Shown here one piece after another: positions 43,390-51,358 of a stretch of DNA of 64,000 nt; position 1 is the first letter of the stretch; every line of letters begins with the position of its first letter. The position numbers and the translations under genes were made by a program. The stretch covers positions 1 through 64,000 of the forward strand of contig CALGSZ010000158.1 in assembly GCA_937901745.1 (NCBI GenBank), in the 5' to 3' direction. The notes under the pieces were generated by a model that saw only the letters and a list, made by a program, of their open reading frames with translations, was not told where the DNA came from and did no database searches. This DNA comes from an uncultured Chloroflexota bacterium (lineage in GTDB: Bacteria > Chloroflexota > Chloroflexia > Thermomicrobiales > UBA6265).

Positions 43390-43965
43390 ATGGCACAGCA
43401 ACCGGAAATCCGGATTACCGACCTGACCCTCGATTTGGCGCCGAGCGAAGATCCTTCGCTGCCACTTCAGCCCGTCGTGACTGGGGCGCGCCTGCGACTC
43501 GATGAGGCGGCGCTGGTCAAGCTGGCGCAGGTAGCGATCGCGCAAGCGAAGGGGCGAGCGCCAGTCGATGTAGAGCTAGATTCGGCGCGATTCACCGATG
43601 GGGGGGCGGAGATCAACGCCGTCGTGAGCCGGGGACGGTTCATGCGGGCAGATGTCCGCGCGGTCGTCGGCGTGAGCGCTCAGAACGCGGAGCGGATCAC
43701 GGTCGAGGTGCAGGACGTCAAGGCGCTGGGCATGCTCCCGCTCGATGCCTTCGTGACGCCGGTGCTGGAGAAGGCGTTCGCGATGGCGAGCGCGAAGCCC
43801 GGCATCGCCCGCGCATCGGGGAATGCCCGCGCGCTGCTCGTTGATCCGGCGGCGGTGCTGGCCGGGATGGGCGTGCCTATGCGCTTCGCCGCACCTGGTG
43901 TGTGGTCTATCCAGGTGGCGCCGGGCGGCTTGGAGGCGGAATTCTCGGCTGGCGCGCGCGAGTAA
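43390..43965 (+). CDS. Hypothetical protein, 191 residues
   Basis: I cannot name this family. The protein reads PEIRITDLTLDLAPSEDPSL and then alternates helices and strands: LDEAALVKLAQVAIAQAKG, VDVELDSARFTDGGAEINAV, VSAQNAERITVEVQDVKALG and a helical LDAFVTPVLEKAFAMASAKP. No signal peptide, Cys or membrane segment is present. The pattern (helix, then beta strands of a lipid-binding-like tubular domain) slightly resembles DUF2993/LmeA-type proteins, which are however exported. A GTGAGG motif precedes the ATG. It is convergent with the SorC regulator gene, 23 bases between stops. Confidence 0.65.
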   Translation: MAQQPEIRITDLTLDLAPSEDPSLPLQPVVTGARLRLDEAALVKLAQVAIAQAKGRAPVDVELDSARFTDGGAEINAVVSRGRFMRADVRAVVGVSAQNAERITVEVQDVKALGMLPLDAFVTPVLEKAFAMASAKPGIARASGNARALLVDPAAVLAGMGVPMRFAAPGVWSIQVAPGGLEAEFSAGARE

Positions 43966-43988
43966 GCGCGACGCGGGCGTCTCTGGGA

Positions 43989-44987
43989 TCAGGACGCTGC
44001 TAGGAGCGCCTCGGCTCCTGGCTCGTCAATGACGAGCGAGGTCACGAGCCCGCCGCGGAGGGCAGCGCGGACCGCGGCGGCGCGGCTCGGGCCGTTGGTG
44101 ACGCCGATCACCTCGGGCCGGCGGCGGAGCGTGTCGAGCTCGATGCCGATGACGCGATCCCGGTACGAGGTGACGCACTCCCGACCAGCTTCATCGAAGA
44201 AGTGGCCGCAGATTTCCCCGACCGCGCCGGCCGCTCGCAGATGGGCGAAATCGGCTTCGCGCAAGACGCCCCGCTCCGCGAAGGCGGATTCTTCGAGAGC
44301 GCCGATGCCGACCATCGCCACGTCGAGCCGCTCGAAGAGACTCCAGATCAGCCGGTTGTGCTCGTGGCCGAGGAAGACATCGCGCGTCTCGCGGTCCTGG
44401 ACAAAGGCGGGCGCGTTGAGGGTGTAGCACGTGCCCCCGAAGCGCGCGGCGAGGCGATGGCTCATGTCGAGCGCATCGATGTCGCTCACGGTCGGGCCGA
44501 TGTTTCCCATCAACTGAACGGTGGTGACGCCGGGAGCCGGGGAGACCGGCTCTAGGCAGTGGATCAGCGCTGCCAGCGTGCGGCCGCCGGAGACGCCGAT
44601 CATTCTCGCCTGCGTAATCCATGTCGCGACGGCCGGCGCGGCGAAATAGCCGACCGCTCGGCGCACGGCTTCCGGTGTGCTCCCGAGCGCGCGGACGACC
44701 AGGGCGCGCCGCAGGGGATAAGCGCGCAGGAGCTGCTTCTCGAGCTCGCGGGCGCGAAGGTCGTCTTCCTCGATCGAGATGCGAACGATGCCGCGCTGGC
44801 GGGCCTCGGCGAGCATGCGAGAGACGGTCGAGCGGGAGACGTCGAGGATCGCGGCGATCTCCTGCTGGCTGAGGCCGTCGATGTAGTAGAGACGGGCGGC
44901 GGCGGTCAGCAGCCGCCGCGAGCGATCCGGACCGATCGCCGTCTGAGCGCCGCTCGATACGTCCCTCATGGATGCACGTTTGTTCAC
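43989..44987 (-). CDS. SorC/DeoR-type sugar-binding transcriptional regulator
   Basis: 332 residues from the GTG at 44987 (AGGAAC upstream). The N-terminal helix-turn-helix is YYIDGLSQQEIAAILDVSRS with TVSRMLAEARQRGIVRISI, as in the SorC family. The rest is the sugar-binding (phosphosugar) effector domain, with APAVATWITQARMIGVSGGR, TVQLMGNIGPTVSDIDALDM and DRVIGIELDTLRRRPEVIGV. The gene is divergent from a sugar importer operon and the intergenic region holds back-to-back promoters and a TGCACA operator cluster, so it very likely controls that operon and itself. The effector is probably a phosphorylated sugar or polyol derivative. Confidence 0.93.
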   Translation of the reverse strand: MNKRASMRDVSSGAQTAIGPDRSRRLLTAAARLYYIDGLSQQEIAAILDVSRSTVSRMLAEARQRGIVRISIEEDDLRARELEKQLLRAYPLRRALVVRALGSTPEAVRRAVGYFAAPAVATWITQARMIGVSGGRTLAALIHCLEPVSPAPGVTTVQLMGNIGPTVSDIDALDMSHRLAARFGGTCYTLNAPAFVQDRETRDVFLGHEHNRLIWSLFERLDVAMVGIGALEESAFAERGVLREADFAHLRAAGAVGEICGHFFDEAGRECVTSYRDRVIGIELDTLRRRPEVIGVTNGPSRAAAVRAALRGGLVTSLVIDEPGAEALLAAS

Positions 44988-45019
44988 GCTCGAATGTTCC
45001 TAGGACACTCGCCGGACGT

Positions 45020-45048
45020 ACGATAGTGTTCTGCCGCCGTCGCGTCAA
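45020..45048 (-). promoter_or_regulatory. Promoter of the SorC regulator gene
   Basis: Minus strand: TTGACG (45043-45048, five of six), 17-base spacer, TATCGT (45020-45025, four of six). It is 33 bases before the GTG start and back to back with the promoter of the importer operon. Confidence 0.65.
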
Positions 45049-45107
45049 CAGGTTGAATTGGCTGATTGGTACGCGTCCGTACCAGATCGGCGCACCTCGG
45101 ATTTGTA

Positions 45108-45136
45108 TTGACAGTGCCCAGACCGGCCGGTAAGAT
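45108..45136 (+). promoter_or_regulatory. Strong promoter of the SorC-linked importer operon
   Basis: TTGACA (45108-45113, perfect), a 17-base spacer and TAAGAT (45131-45136, five of six). Transcription would begin near 45143, at the edge of the inverted repeat that follows. It is the best sigma-70 promoter match in the window. Confidence 0.75.
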
Positions 45137-45145
45137 GCGGCCAGG

Positions 45146-45175
45146 TTGCACAATTGACGATGCACATTTGTGCAA
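45146..45175. promoter_or_regulatory. TGCACA operator cluster, probable SorC-regulator site
   Basis: TTGCACAA (45146-45153) and TTGTGCAA (45168-45175) are perfect inverted arms 14 bases apart. Between them TGCACA begins a second, tighter palindrome TGCACATTTGTGCA (45161-45174). Three half sites thus cover the expected transcription start, a layout suited to an oligomeric SorC-type repressor. Confidence 0.65.
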
Positions 45176-45236
45176 TGTAGCTCCGGAAGTGGCGGCGCGC
45201 CACGAGGTTGTGACAGGCGGAAGGAGGGATGGATGG

Positions 45237-46634
45237 ATGAATACCAGGGACTCTCTGTCTCGTCGAACCTCTCGTCGGACGATCCTCAAGGGAATGGCAG
45301 CTGGGGCGGCTGCCGGCGCGGCGACGCGTATCCACGCGCCCGCGATCATCGCCAAGCAATCGACTTGGGATCTCGCGAAGGCGGCCGAGCCCTATCGGGG
45401 CGTTGAGATCAATGCCTTCTTCCTCGAGCGCCCTGGCTACGTGGCGGCCGTTCAGATGATTCCGGAGTTCGAGGAGATCACCGGGATCAAGGTCAACCAC
45501 GACACGACGCCGTACGAGAACGCGCATGAGAAGCAGGTGATTGACTTCACCGGCGGCACGGCGCAGTACGACATCGTTCTCGTGGACGTCGTCTGGATCG
45601 GTGAGTTCGCGGCGTCGGGCTGGATCGTCCCGATGGACAAGTTCTTCAACAATCCCGAGCTTGCCGACCCGGACCTGAATCTCGAGGGCTTCTTCCCGAT
45701 TCTGCTCGAGTCGTTCGGCACCTGGGACAACGTGATTTACGGCCTGCCGTTCGACAACTACTCGGGCCTGATGTTCTACAACAAGCGGATGCTCGCCGAC
45801 GCGGGTTTCGAGGCCCCGCCGTCCAGCTGGCAAGAGCTCTTCGAGGTCTACGGGCCCGCGTTGACCAAGGATGGCAAGTATGCCTTCGCGCTGCAGTCGC
45901 GCCGCGGTGAGACGCAGTCCTGCGACTCCTTCATGCGGATGGTTTGGGCGTTCGGCGGCTCGCTCCTCAATCCGGAGACCTTCGAGCCGAATCTCTCCTC
46001 GCCGGAGTCCTTGGCTGGCCTGCAGTTCCGCCAGGATCTGATGCAGTACATGCCGCCGGACATCGTCGAGTGGGACCACGACGAGACGGTGCAAGGCCTG
46101 GCGCAGGGCAACGTGGCGATTATCACCGAGTGGAGCGCGAACTGGACGACGATCACCGACCCGAGCAAGTCGACGATCGTGGAGGACGCGGCGGTGGCGA
46201 TCGAGCCGGCCGGCGCGGACGGGCAGCCGCATCCGGCGCTCGGTGGATTCTCGCTGGCCGTCAACTCGGCGAGCCCGGAGGAGAAGCAGGCGGCGGCCTA
46301 CCTCTTCATCCAGTGGGTGACGTCGGAGGCGAAGGCCAAGGACTATGTCATCAACGGCGGCGTCTCCGGCCGGCAGAGCGTCTACCAGGATCCGGAGATC
46401 CGCGAGCGGTACCCGTACGCGGACGCGCTGGTCGAGTCCTGGAGCAAGTACGGCAACCCGATCTTCCGCCCGCGGTTCCCGGAGTGGCCGCAGATTTCCG
46501 AGCTGATCGCGGAAACGGGCTCCGAGATGATGCTCGGCTCGATCTCCGTCGAGGATGGCGCTAAGCAGCTTGACGACCAGATCCGCGAGATCCTGAAGGA
46601 CTACATCGAGGGCAACAAGCCTCGGTTGCAGTAG
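45237..46634 (+). CDS. CUT1 sugar/polyol ABC transporter, substrate-binding protein
   Basis: 465 residues from the ATG at 45237 (AAGGAGGG upstream). The Tat-type signal includes LSRRTSRRTILKGMAAGAAA. The mature part shows the family-1 architecture: PGYVAAVQMIPEFEEITGIK, AQYDIVLVDVVWIGEFAASG, NVIYGLPFDNYSGLMFYNKR and LAQGNVAIITEWSANWTTI. It is the first gene of the operon facing the SorC regulator. The sugar-isomerase gene starts at its stop codon, and the permeases follow. Proteins of this shape linked to polyol dehydrogenases often bind polyols or short sugars, which is a contextual inference. Confidence 0.9.
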   Translation: MNTRDSLSRRTSRRTILKGMAAGAAAGAATRIHAPAIIAKQSTWDLAKAAEPYRGVEINAFFLERPGYVAAVQMIPEFEEITGIKVNHDTTPYENAHEKQVIDFTGGTAQYDIVLVDVVWIGEFAASGWIVPMDKFFNNPELADPDLNLEGFFPILLESFGTWDNVIYGLPFDNYSGLMFYNKRMLADAGFEAPPSSWQELFEVYGPALTKDGKYAFALQSRRGETQSCDSFMRMVWAFGGSLLNPETFEPNLSSPESLAGLQFRQDLMQYMPPDIVEWDHDETVQGLAQGNVAIITEWSANWTTITDPSKSTIVEDAAVAIEPAGADGQPHPALGGFSLAVNSASPEEKQAAAYLFIQWVTSEAKAKDYVINGGVSGRQSVYQDPEIRERYPYADALVESWSKYGNPIFRPRFPEWPQISELIAETGSEMMLGSISVEDGAKQLDDQIREILKDYIEGNKPRLQ

Positions 46635-47248
46635 TGGCGATGGCATCTGACCGCGCAAACGCAACGAATGCGCCGGCGGCGGATGCCGCGTACCATGACC
46701 TGGCCAGGCGCGCGCTGGCGGAGCTTGGCGCGGCGCTGGAGGCAGTCCCGGCCGACGCGGCGACGCGGATGATCGACGAGATCGTCCGCGCTCGCCGGAT
46801 CGCATGCTATGGCGTCGGCCGGGAAGGCCTGATGATGCGCGCGCTGTGCATGCGCCTGGCGCATCTCGGTCTTGACGCGCATGTCGTCGGAGACATGACA
46901 GTCCCGCCGCTTGGCGAGGGGGACCTCCTGCTGGTCAGCGCGGGACCGGGCGGCTTCAGCACGGTGAATGCCCTGCTCGGCGTGGCGCGTGACGCGGGCG
47001 CGCGGACGATGGTGGTGACGGCGCAGCCGGGTGGCTCCGCCGCTCAGCTTGCCGATACCGTCATCCACCTGCCGGCCCAAACCATGGCCGACGACGTCGG
47101 GAGCGCGAGCCGGAACAGTGTCCTGCCGATGGGCAGTCTCTACGAGGCCGTGCAGCATCTCTTCTTCGATGTGCTGTCGGTGATGCTCCGGGACCGGCTG
47201 GGCCAGACGCCGGAGGAGATGCGGGCGCGGCATACGAACCTTGAATAG
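46634..47248 (+). CDS. SIS-domain sugar-phosphate isomerase (HxlB/6-phospho-3-hexuloisomerase-like)
   Basis: 204 residues. The GTG start shares its first base with the stop of the preceding gene; an ATG at 46640 is an alternative. The SIS fold is shown by RIACYGVGREGLMMRALCMR, LAHLGLDAHVVGDMTVPPLG and DLLLVSAGPGGFSTVNALLG. The C-terminal RARHTNLE resembles the closing helix of HxlB enzymes, whose His and Glu take part in catalysis. HxlB interconverts 3-hexulose-6-phosphate and fructose 6-phosphate; related SIS proteins act on other ketose phosphates. No HxlA-type synthase is nearby, so a different phosphosugar of the imported polyol is plausible. Confidence 0.85.
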   Translation: MAMASDRANATNAPAADAAYHDLARRALAELGAALEAVPADAATRMIDEIVRARRIACYGVGREGLMMRALCMRLAHLGLDAHVVGDMTVPPLGEGDLLLVSAGPGGFSTVNALLGVARDAGARTMVVTAQPGGSAAQLADTVIHLPAQTMADDVGSASRNSVLPMGSLYEAVQHLFFDVLSVMLRDRLGQTPEEMRARHTNLE

Positions 47249-47274
47249 GCGCACGGCTGATTTCCGCAGGAATG

Positions 47275-47325
47275 GGAGGAGGTGGAGCGGTGGCTCGAAG
47301 CTCCGGCTTCGCGCTCCTCTCCTCC
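47275..47325 (+). promoter_or_regulatory. Intercistronic hairpin before the permease pair
   Basis: GGAGGAGGTGGAGCG (47275-47289) pairs with CGCTCCTCTCCTCC (47312-47325), with a one-base bulge, around a 22-base loop; TTT follows. It separates the binding-protein/isomerase genes from the permease genes. It parallels the hairpins at 20486 and 39239. Confidence 0.55.
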
Positions 47326-47345
47326 TTTGACTCGTGAGTAGGGAC

Positions 47346-48305
47346 ATGGATCGCATCGGAGCAGATCGTCCCGGCGGAGCGATCGCGGCTGGCTGGACGG
47401 ACGAGATGCCGCGCCGCGCCACCCTGAGACGGCGGATCAATTGGACGGCCGTCTCGATGATCGCTCCCGCGGTGCTGGCGCTCCTCGCCATCGGGCTCTT
47501 TCCGCTGCTGTATGCCGTCAACGCCAGCTTCCGCTTGTATCAACTGACCAAGCCGTACCTGGGGCACCCGTGGGTTGGCTTGGACAACTACCGTGCCGCG
47601 CTGCAAGACGATCTCTTTTGGGCGTCGCTGCGGCGAACCGCCGTGTTCTTGGTCGCCACGCTGCCGGTGCAGGTCGTGCTGGGGGTAGCGGTCGCGCTGC
47701 TGCTGCACTCGACGCGCTGGCGGAAACTGTCGGCGGTGACGCGGGTGCTGCTGGTGCTTCCCATCGCGACGACGCCGACGGTCGTCGGACTCATCGGCCG
47801 GCTGACGTATAACCGCGACTTCGGCGTGGTCAACTGGGCGCTCGGTCAGATCGGGCTCGGGCCGTTCTCCTGGCTCGGCCAACCCCGGCCGGCGTTCTTC
47901 GTGATCGCGTTGACGGACACCTGGCAGTGGACGCCGTTCGTGGCGCTCGTCGCGCTGGCCGGACTGACAGCGGTGCCGGAGGACATCGTCGAGGCGAGCC
48001 GGCTCGATACCGGCAGCGGCTGGGAGATCTTCCGCCACGTGCAGCTGCCGTTCCTCTGGCCGGGCATCACCGCGATTCTGATCATCCGCACGGCGGATAT
48101 GTTCAAGCTCTTCGACATGGTCTTTATCATGACGCGCGGCGGGCCGGGCGTGTCCACCGAGCTGGTGAGCCTGTATTTGCAGCGGCTCGGGTTCCGCATC
48201 TTCGACCTCGGCGTGGCGTCGGCACAAGCCATCTTGCTGCTCGTGCTCTGCATCGCGCTGTCGCGCTTCTATCTGCGCGTCTTCTATCGGGAGATCGAGG
48301 CATGA
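47346..48305 (+). CDS. CUT1 sugar ABC transporter permease (MalF-type)
   Basis: 319 residues from the ATG at 47346; a GTG at 47334 is possible, and neither has a strong ribosome site. Six predicted membrane segments begin with VSMIAPAVLALLAIGLFPLL. VGLDNYRAALQDDLFW and FVFIMTRGGPG-like VFIMTRGGPGVSTELVSLYL are family features. The EAA loop reads VEASRLDTGSGWEIFRHVQ, where T-G-S-G replaces the usual D-G-A segment. Its stop overlaps the next permease start (ATGA). Confidence 0.9.
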   Translation: MDRIGADRPGGAIAAGWTDEMPRRATLRRRINWTAVSMIAPAVLALLAIGLFPLLYAVNASFRLYQLTKPYLGHPWVGLDNYRAALQDDLFWASLRRTAVFLVATLPVQVVLGVAVALLLHSTRWRKLSAVTRVLLVLPIATTPTVVGLIGRLTYNRDFGVVNWALGQIGLGPFSWLGQPRPAFFVIALTDTWQWTPFVALVALAGLTAVPEDIVEASRLDTGSGWEIFRHVQLPFLWPGITAILIIRTADMFKLFDMVFIMTRGGPGVSTELVSLYLQRLGFRIFDLGVASAQAILLLVLCIALSRFYLRVFYREIEA

Positions 48306-49174
48306 GCCAAATCAGCAATCTTGCCGAATTCCCCGCCTGGACGCCGCGACGGCGACGGATGACCGTGCCGGACATCCTGCAGCTCGCCGCGTTCGCGGTC
48401 TTGATCGGATTTCTGATCTTCCCGATCTATTGGATGATCTCGACGTCGCTGAAGACGACGAATCAGACGTTCGCGGTGCCGCCGGTCTTCTTCTTCAAGC
48501 CGACGCTGGAGCACTACCGCGCCCTGTTCGAGGCGGGGGACGTGCCGCGCAGTCTTGTCAACAGCCTGGTGGTCGCCTCTGGCTCGACGGCGCTGGCGTT
48601 GGTGCTCGGCACGCCGGCCGCGTACGCGCTCGCGCGGTACAAGTTCCGTGGCCGGTCCGACCTGTGGTTCTGGATCATCTCGAACCGGTTCATCTCGCCC
48701 ATCGTCGTCGCGTTGCCGTTCTTCCTGATCGCGCGGGACTTGGGGCTGCTCAATACGCGGCTCGCCCTGATCTTGGTCTATCTGACGTTCAACGTCCCGC
48801 TCGTCATTTGGCTGTGCGCCGACCAGTTCCGGCTGGTGCCGAAAGAGGTGGACGACGCGGCGCTAGTCGACGGGGCGAATCAATGGCAGGCGTTCCTGCG
48901 GATCAGTCTGCCGCTGGCGGCGCCCGGCGTCGTGGTGTCGGCGATCCTGTGCTTCATCTTTAGCTGGAACGAGTTCCTCTTCGCGTTGACGCTGACGCGC
49001 AGCGGCGACGCGCGCACCGCGCCCGTCGAGGCGAACAACTTCCTGACTGGCATGGGGACGCGGTGGGGAGAGATGATGGCGACAGGCACGCTGATCGTGT
49101 TGCCGGTCGTGCTCTTCGCGGCGATCGTCTCGCGCTATCTGGTGCGCGGGTTGACAATGGGAGCGGTCAAGTAA
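48302..49174 (+). CDS. CUT1 sugar ABC transporter permease (MalG-type)
   Basis: 290 residues. The ATG overlaps the stop of the first permease by four bases. Six predicted membrane segments start LQLAAFAVLIGFLIFPIYWM, then ISTSLKTTNQTFAVPPVFFF, standard for MalG-like subunits. The EAA loop is VDDAALVDGANQWQAFLRIS and the C-terminus ends LVRGLTMGAVK. It completes the membrane channel of the SorC-linked importer; the ATPase is not encoded nearby. Confidence 0.92.
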   Translation: MSQISNLAEFPAWTPRRRRMTVPDILQLAAFAVLIGFLIFPIYWMISTSLKTTNQTFAVPPVFFFKPTLEHYRALFEAGDVPRSLVNSLVVASGSTALALVLGTPAAYALARYKFRGRSDLWFWIISNRFISPIVVALPFFLIARDLGLLNTRLALILVYLTFNVPLVIWLCADQFRLVPKEVDDAALVDGANQWQAFLRISLPLAAPGVVVSAILCFIFSWNEFLFALTLTRSGDARTAPVEANNFLTGMGTRWGEMMATGTLIVLPVVLFAAIVSRYLVRGLTMGAVK

Positions 49175-49235
49175 GCGGGTGGCGCTCGGTTCGAGTGGCG
49201 AATCGGGGCGCGGCCCTAATGCGAGGTGTGACGAG

Positions 49236-50309
49236 ATGGAATCGACAATGCTCGCGGTCGTCTGCCACGGCCCAAAGGATTACCGGGTGGAGGAGGTGCC
49301 GGTCCCGCAGCCAGGGCCGGGCGAGATCCTGATCGAGGTGGGCGCGGCCGGCATCTGCGCGTCGGACATGAAGTGCTTCCTCGGCGCTCCCTTGTTCTGG
49401 GGACGGGACGGCAAGCCTGGCTACGTCGAGGGGCCGTGCATCGCCGGCCATGAGTACGCCGGTCGGGTGGTCGCGCTCGGAGAGGGCGCGGAGGAGCGGC
49501 ATGGCGTCAAGATCGGTGACCGGGTGGTTGCCGAGCAGATCGTGCCGTGCGGCACGTGCCGGTATTGCCGCGATGGCTACTACTGGATGTGCCAGCCGCA
49601 CCACATTTTCGGGTTCAAGCGGTATCTGAACGGCGGCATGGCGAAATACAACCTCTTCCCGGCCAAGGCACGGGTGCATCACGTGCCGGAGAGCCTTTCG
49701 GACGGGGAGGCGGCGTACATCGAGCCGCTCGCTTGCGCCTGGCACGCCGTCGAGCGGGGCGAGATCAAGCCCGGCGATACCGTCGCGATCGGCGGCGTGG
49801 GGAACATCGGGCTCTGCATGCTCCAGGTGGCGAAGCTCTACAATCCTGGGTGCTTGATCGCCCTCGACACGAAGCAGTACCGGTTGGATCTCGCGAAGCA
49901 GTTCGGCGCGGATGTCGCGATCGACGTGACGAAGGGCGACGCGGTGCAGCAGGTGCTCGATCTAACCGAGGGCTACGGCTGCGATGTCTACATCGAGGCG
50001 AGCGGGAGCCCGGCCGGCGTCGTGCAGGGGCTGCAGATGATCCGGAAGCTGGGCACGTTCGTCGAGTTCAGCGTCTTCGGCGAGCAGACGACGGTGGACT
50101 GGACGATCATCGGTGACACCAAGGAGCTGAACATCCACGGCAGTCACCTCGGCCCGTATTGCTACCCGAAGGCGATCAAGGCGCTGGCGGAGGGCAAGGT
50201 CAATGTGAAGCCGCTGCTGGCCGATTCCTATCCCATCAGCCGATTCCCGGAGGCGATGGAGGCGGCGCTGAGCGGCGGCGTGCTCAAGACGCTCGTCGTG
50301 CCGGAGTAA
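49236..50309 (+). CDS. Zinc-dependent alcohol dehydrogenase, erythritol/L-threitol dehydrogenase-like
   Basis: 357 residues from the ATG at 49236 (GAGGTG upstream). Catalytic-zinc residues are in GAAGICASDMKCFLGA and IAGHEYAGRVVALGEGA; structural-zinc Cys are in EQIVPCGTCRYCRDGYYWMC; the nucleotide fold is VAIGGVGNIGLCMLQVAKLY. The stretches FVEFSVFGEQTTVDWTIIGD and GSHLGPYCYPKAIKALAEGK closely resemble what I remember of the mycobacterial erythritol/L-threitol dehydrogenase. It would oxidise an imported polyol or C4-C6 sugar alcohol with NAD. Its position after the importer and near a ketose-phosphate isomerase supports a polyol route, but a kinase for the ketose product is missing here. Confidence 0.88.
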   Translation: MESTMLAVVCHGPKDYRVEEVPVPQPGPGEILIEVGAAGICASDMKCFLGAPLFWGRDGKPGYVEGPCIAGHEYAGRVVALGEGAEERHGVKIGDRVVAEQIVPCGTCRYCRDGYYWMCQPHHIFGFKRYLNGGMAKYNLFPAKARVHHVPESLSDGEAAYIEPLACAWHAVERGEIKPGDTVAIGGVGNIGLCMLQVAKLYNPGCLIALDTKQYRLDLAKQFGADVAIDVTKGDAVQQVLDLTEGYGCDVYIEASGSPAGVVQGLQMIRKLGTFVEFSVFGEQTTVDWTIIGDTKELNIHGSHLGPYCYPKAIKALAEGKVNVKPLLADSYPISRFPEAMEAALSGGVLKTLVVPE

Positions 50310-50330
50310 TTTGCGGGGAGGAGCGAGCGG

Positions 50331-51314
50331 ATGGGTGGTGCGGCCAAGAGTGGGCAGGCTGGCCGGCCGTTGAAGGTTGGCGTCTGGCTCCCGACCATCG
50401 AGCGGACGATGGCCGGAGAGACACCGCGCTGGACGGACATCCAAACGCTGGCACGAGTCGCCGAGGATGTCGGGTTCGACTCGCTCTGGATGTCGGACCA
50501 TCTGATCTACCGGCTGCCGGGCCGGGAAGATCAGCCGGTGGGCATTTGGGAGTGCTGGTCGCTCTTGGCCGCCTTGGCCGCTACCACGCAACGCGTGCAG
50601 CTCGGCCCGTTCGTGAGCTGCATTCCGTTCCGCAATCCGGCGCTGCTGGCCAAGATGGCCGAGACGGTTGACGAGATCAGCGGCGGCCGCCTGATCCTCG
50701 GGCTAGGGGCGGGTTGGCACGAGCCGGAGTTCCGCAACTTCGGCTACCCGTTCGACCACCGCGCGGCCCGGTTCCAGGAAGCGTTCACGATCATCCACGG
50801 TCTGCTGACGACCGGGAAGGTGGATTACGAAGGCCGGTATTACCAGGTGCGGGAGTGCGAGCTGCGGCCGCGCGGTCCCCGGCCGAACGGCGTGCCGATC
50901 ATGATCGGCAGCAACGGTCCACGTGTACTCCGTATGACGGTCCCCTACGTGGCGGCATGGAACAGCGACTGGACGACGCACCCGAGCGAGATTCCGCCGC
51001 TGATGGAGCGCGTGGACGCTGCTTGCCGTGATGTCGGCCGCGATCCGGCGGAGATCGAGCGGACGGCCGCCGTGCAGATTGATCTGCCGATCCGCGACCC
51101 GGCCCGGAGTGGCCGCGCGGTCATGTCCGGGGCGACGGCGCCGGGCGTAAATCCGGTGCAGCCCGCCACCGGCGACGCCGACGAGCTGGCCGAGTTGCTG
51201 CGGGGGTACGCGGCGGTCGGGATCAGCCACGTCCAGCTTTGGCTCGAGCCCGCGACGACGGCTGGCTTCGAGTGGTTCGCCAGCGTTCTCGAGCGCCTGG
51301 ACCGGTCCGGGTAG
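50331..51314 (+). CDS. LLM-class (luciferase-like) flavin/F420-dependent oxidoreductase
   Basis: 327 residues from the ATG at 50331. Family landmarks are VGFDSLWMSDHLIYRLPGR, TQRVQLGPFVSCIPFRNPAL, LAKMAETVDEISGGRLILGL, GAGWHEPEFRNFGYPFDHR and VPIMIGSNGPRVLRM. The barrel fold uses FMN or coenzyme F420; many actinobacterial and Chloroflexota members use F420. It follows the dehydrogenase gene by 21 bases, so it is probably in the same transcript. Its substrate and link to the polyol route are unknown. Confidence 0.9.
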   Translation: MGGAAKSGQAGRPLKVGVWLPTIERTMAGETPRWTDIQTLARVAEDVGFDSLWMSDHLIYRLPGREDQPVGIWECWSLLAALAATTQRVQLGPFVSCIPFRNPALLAKMAETVDEISGGRLILGLGAGWHEPEFRNFGYPFDHRAARFQEAFTIIHGLLTTGKVDYEGRYYQVRECELRPRGPRPNGVPIMIGSNGPRVLRMTVPYVAAWNSDWTTHPSEIPPLMERVDAACRDVGRDPAEIERTAAVQIDLPIRDPARSGRAVMSGATAPGVNPVQPATGDADELAELLRGYAAVGISHVQLWLEPATTAGFEWFASVLERLDRSG

Positions 51315-51358
51315 ACGGCAGCCACTCGACCGACTGGGGCGGGCCAGGCGCTCGCGCG

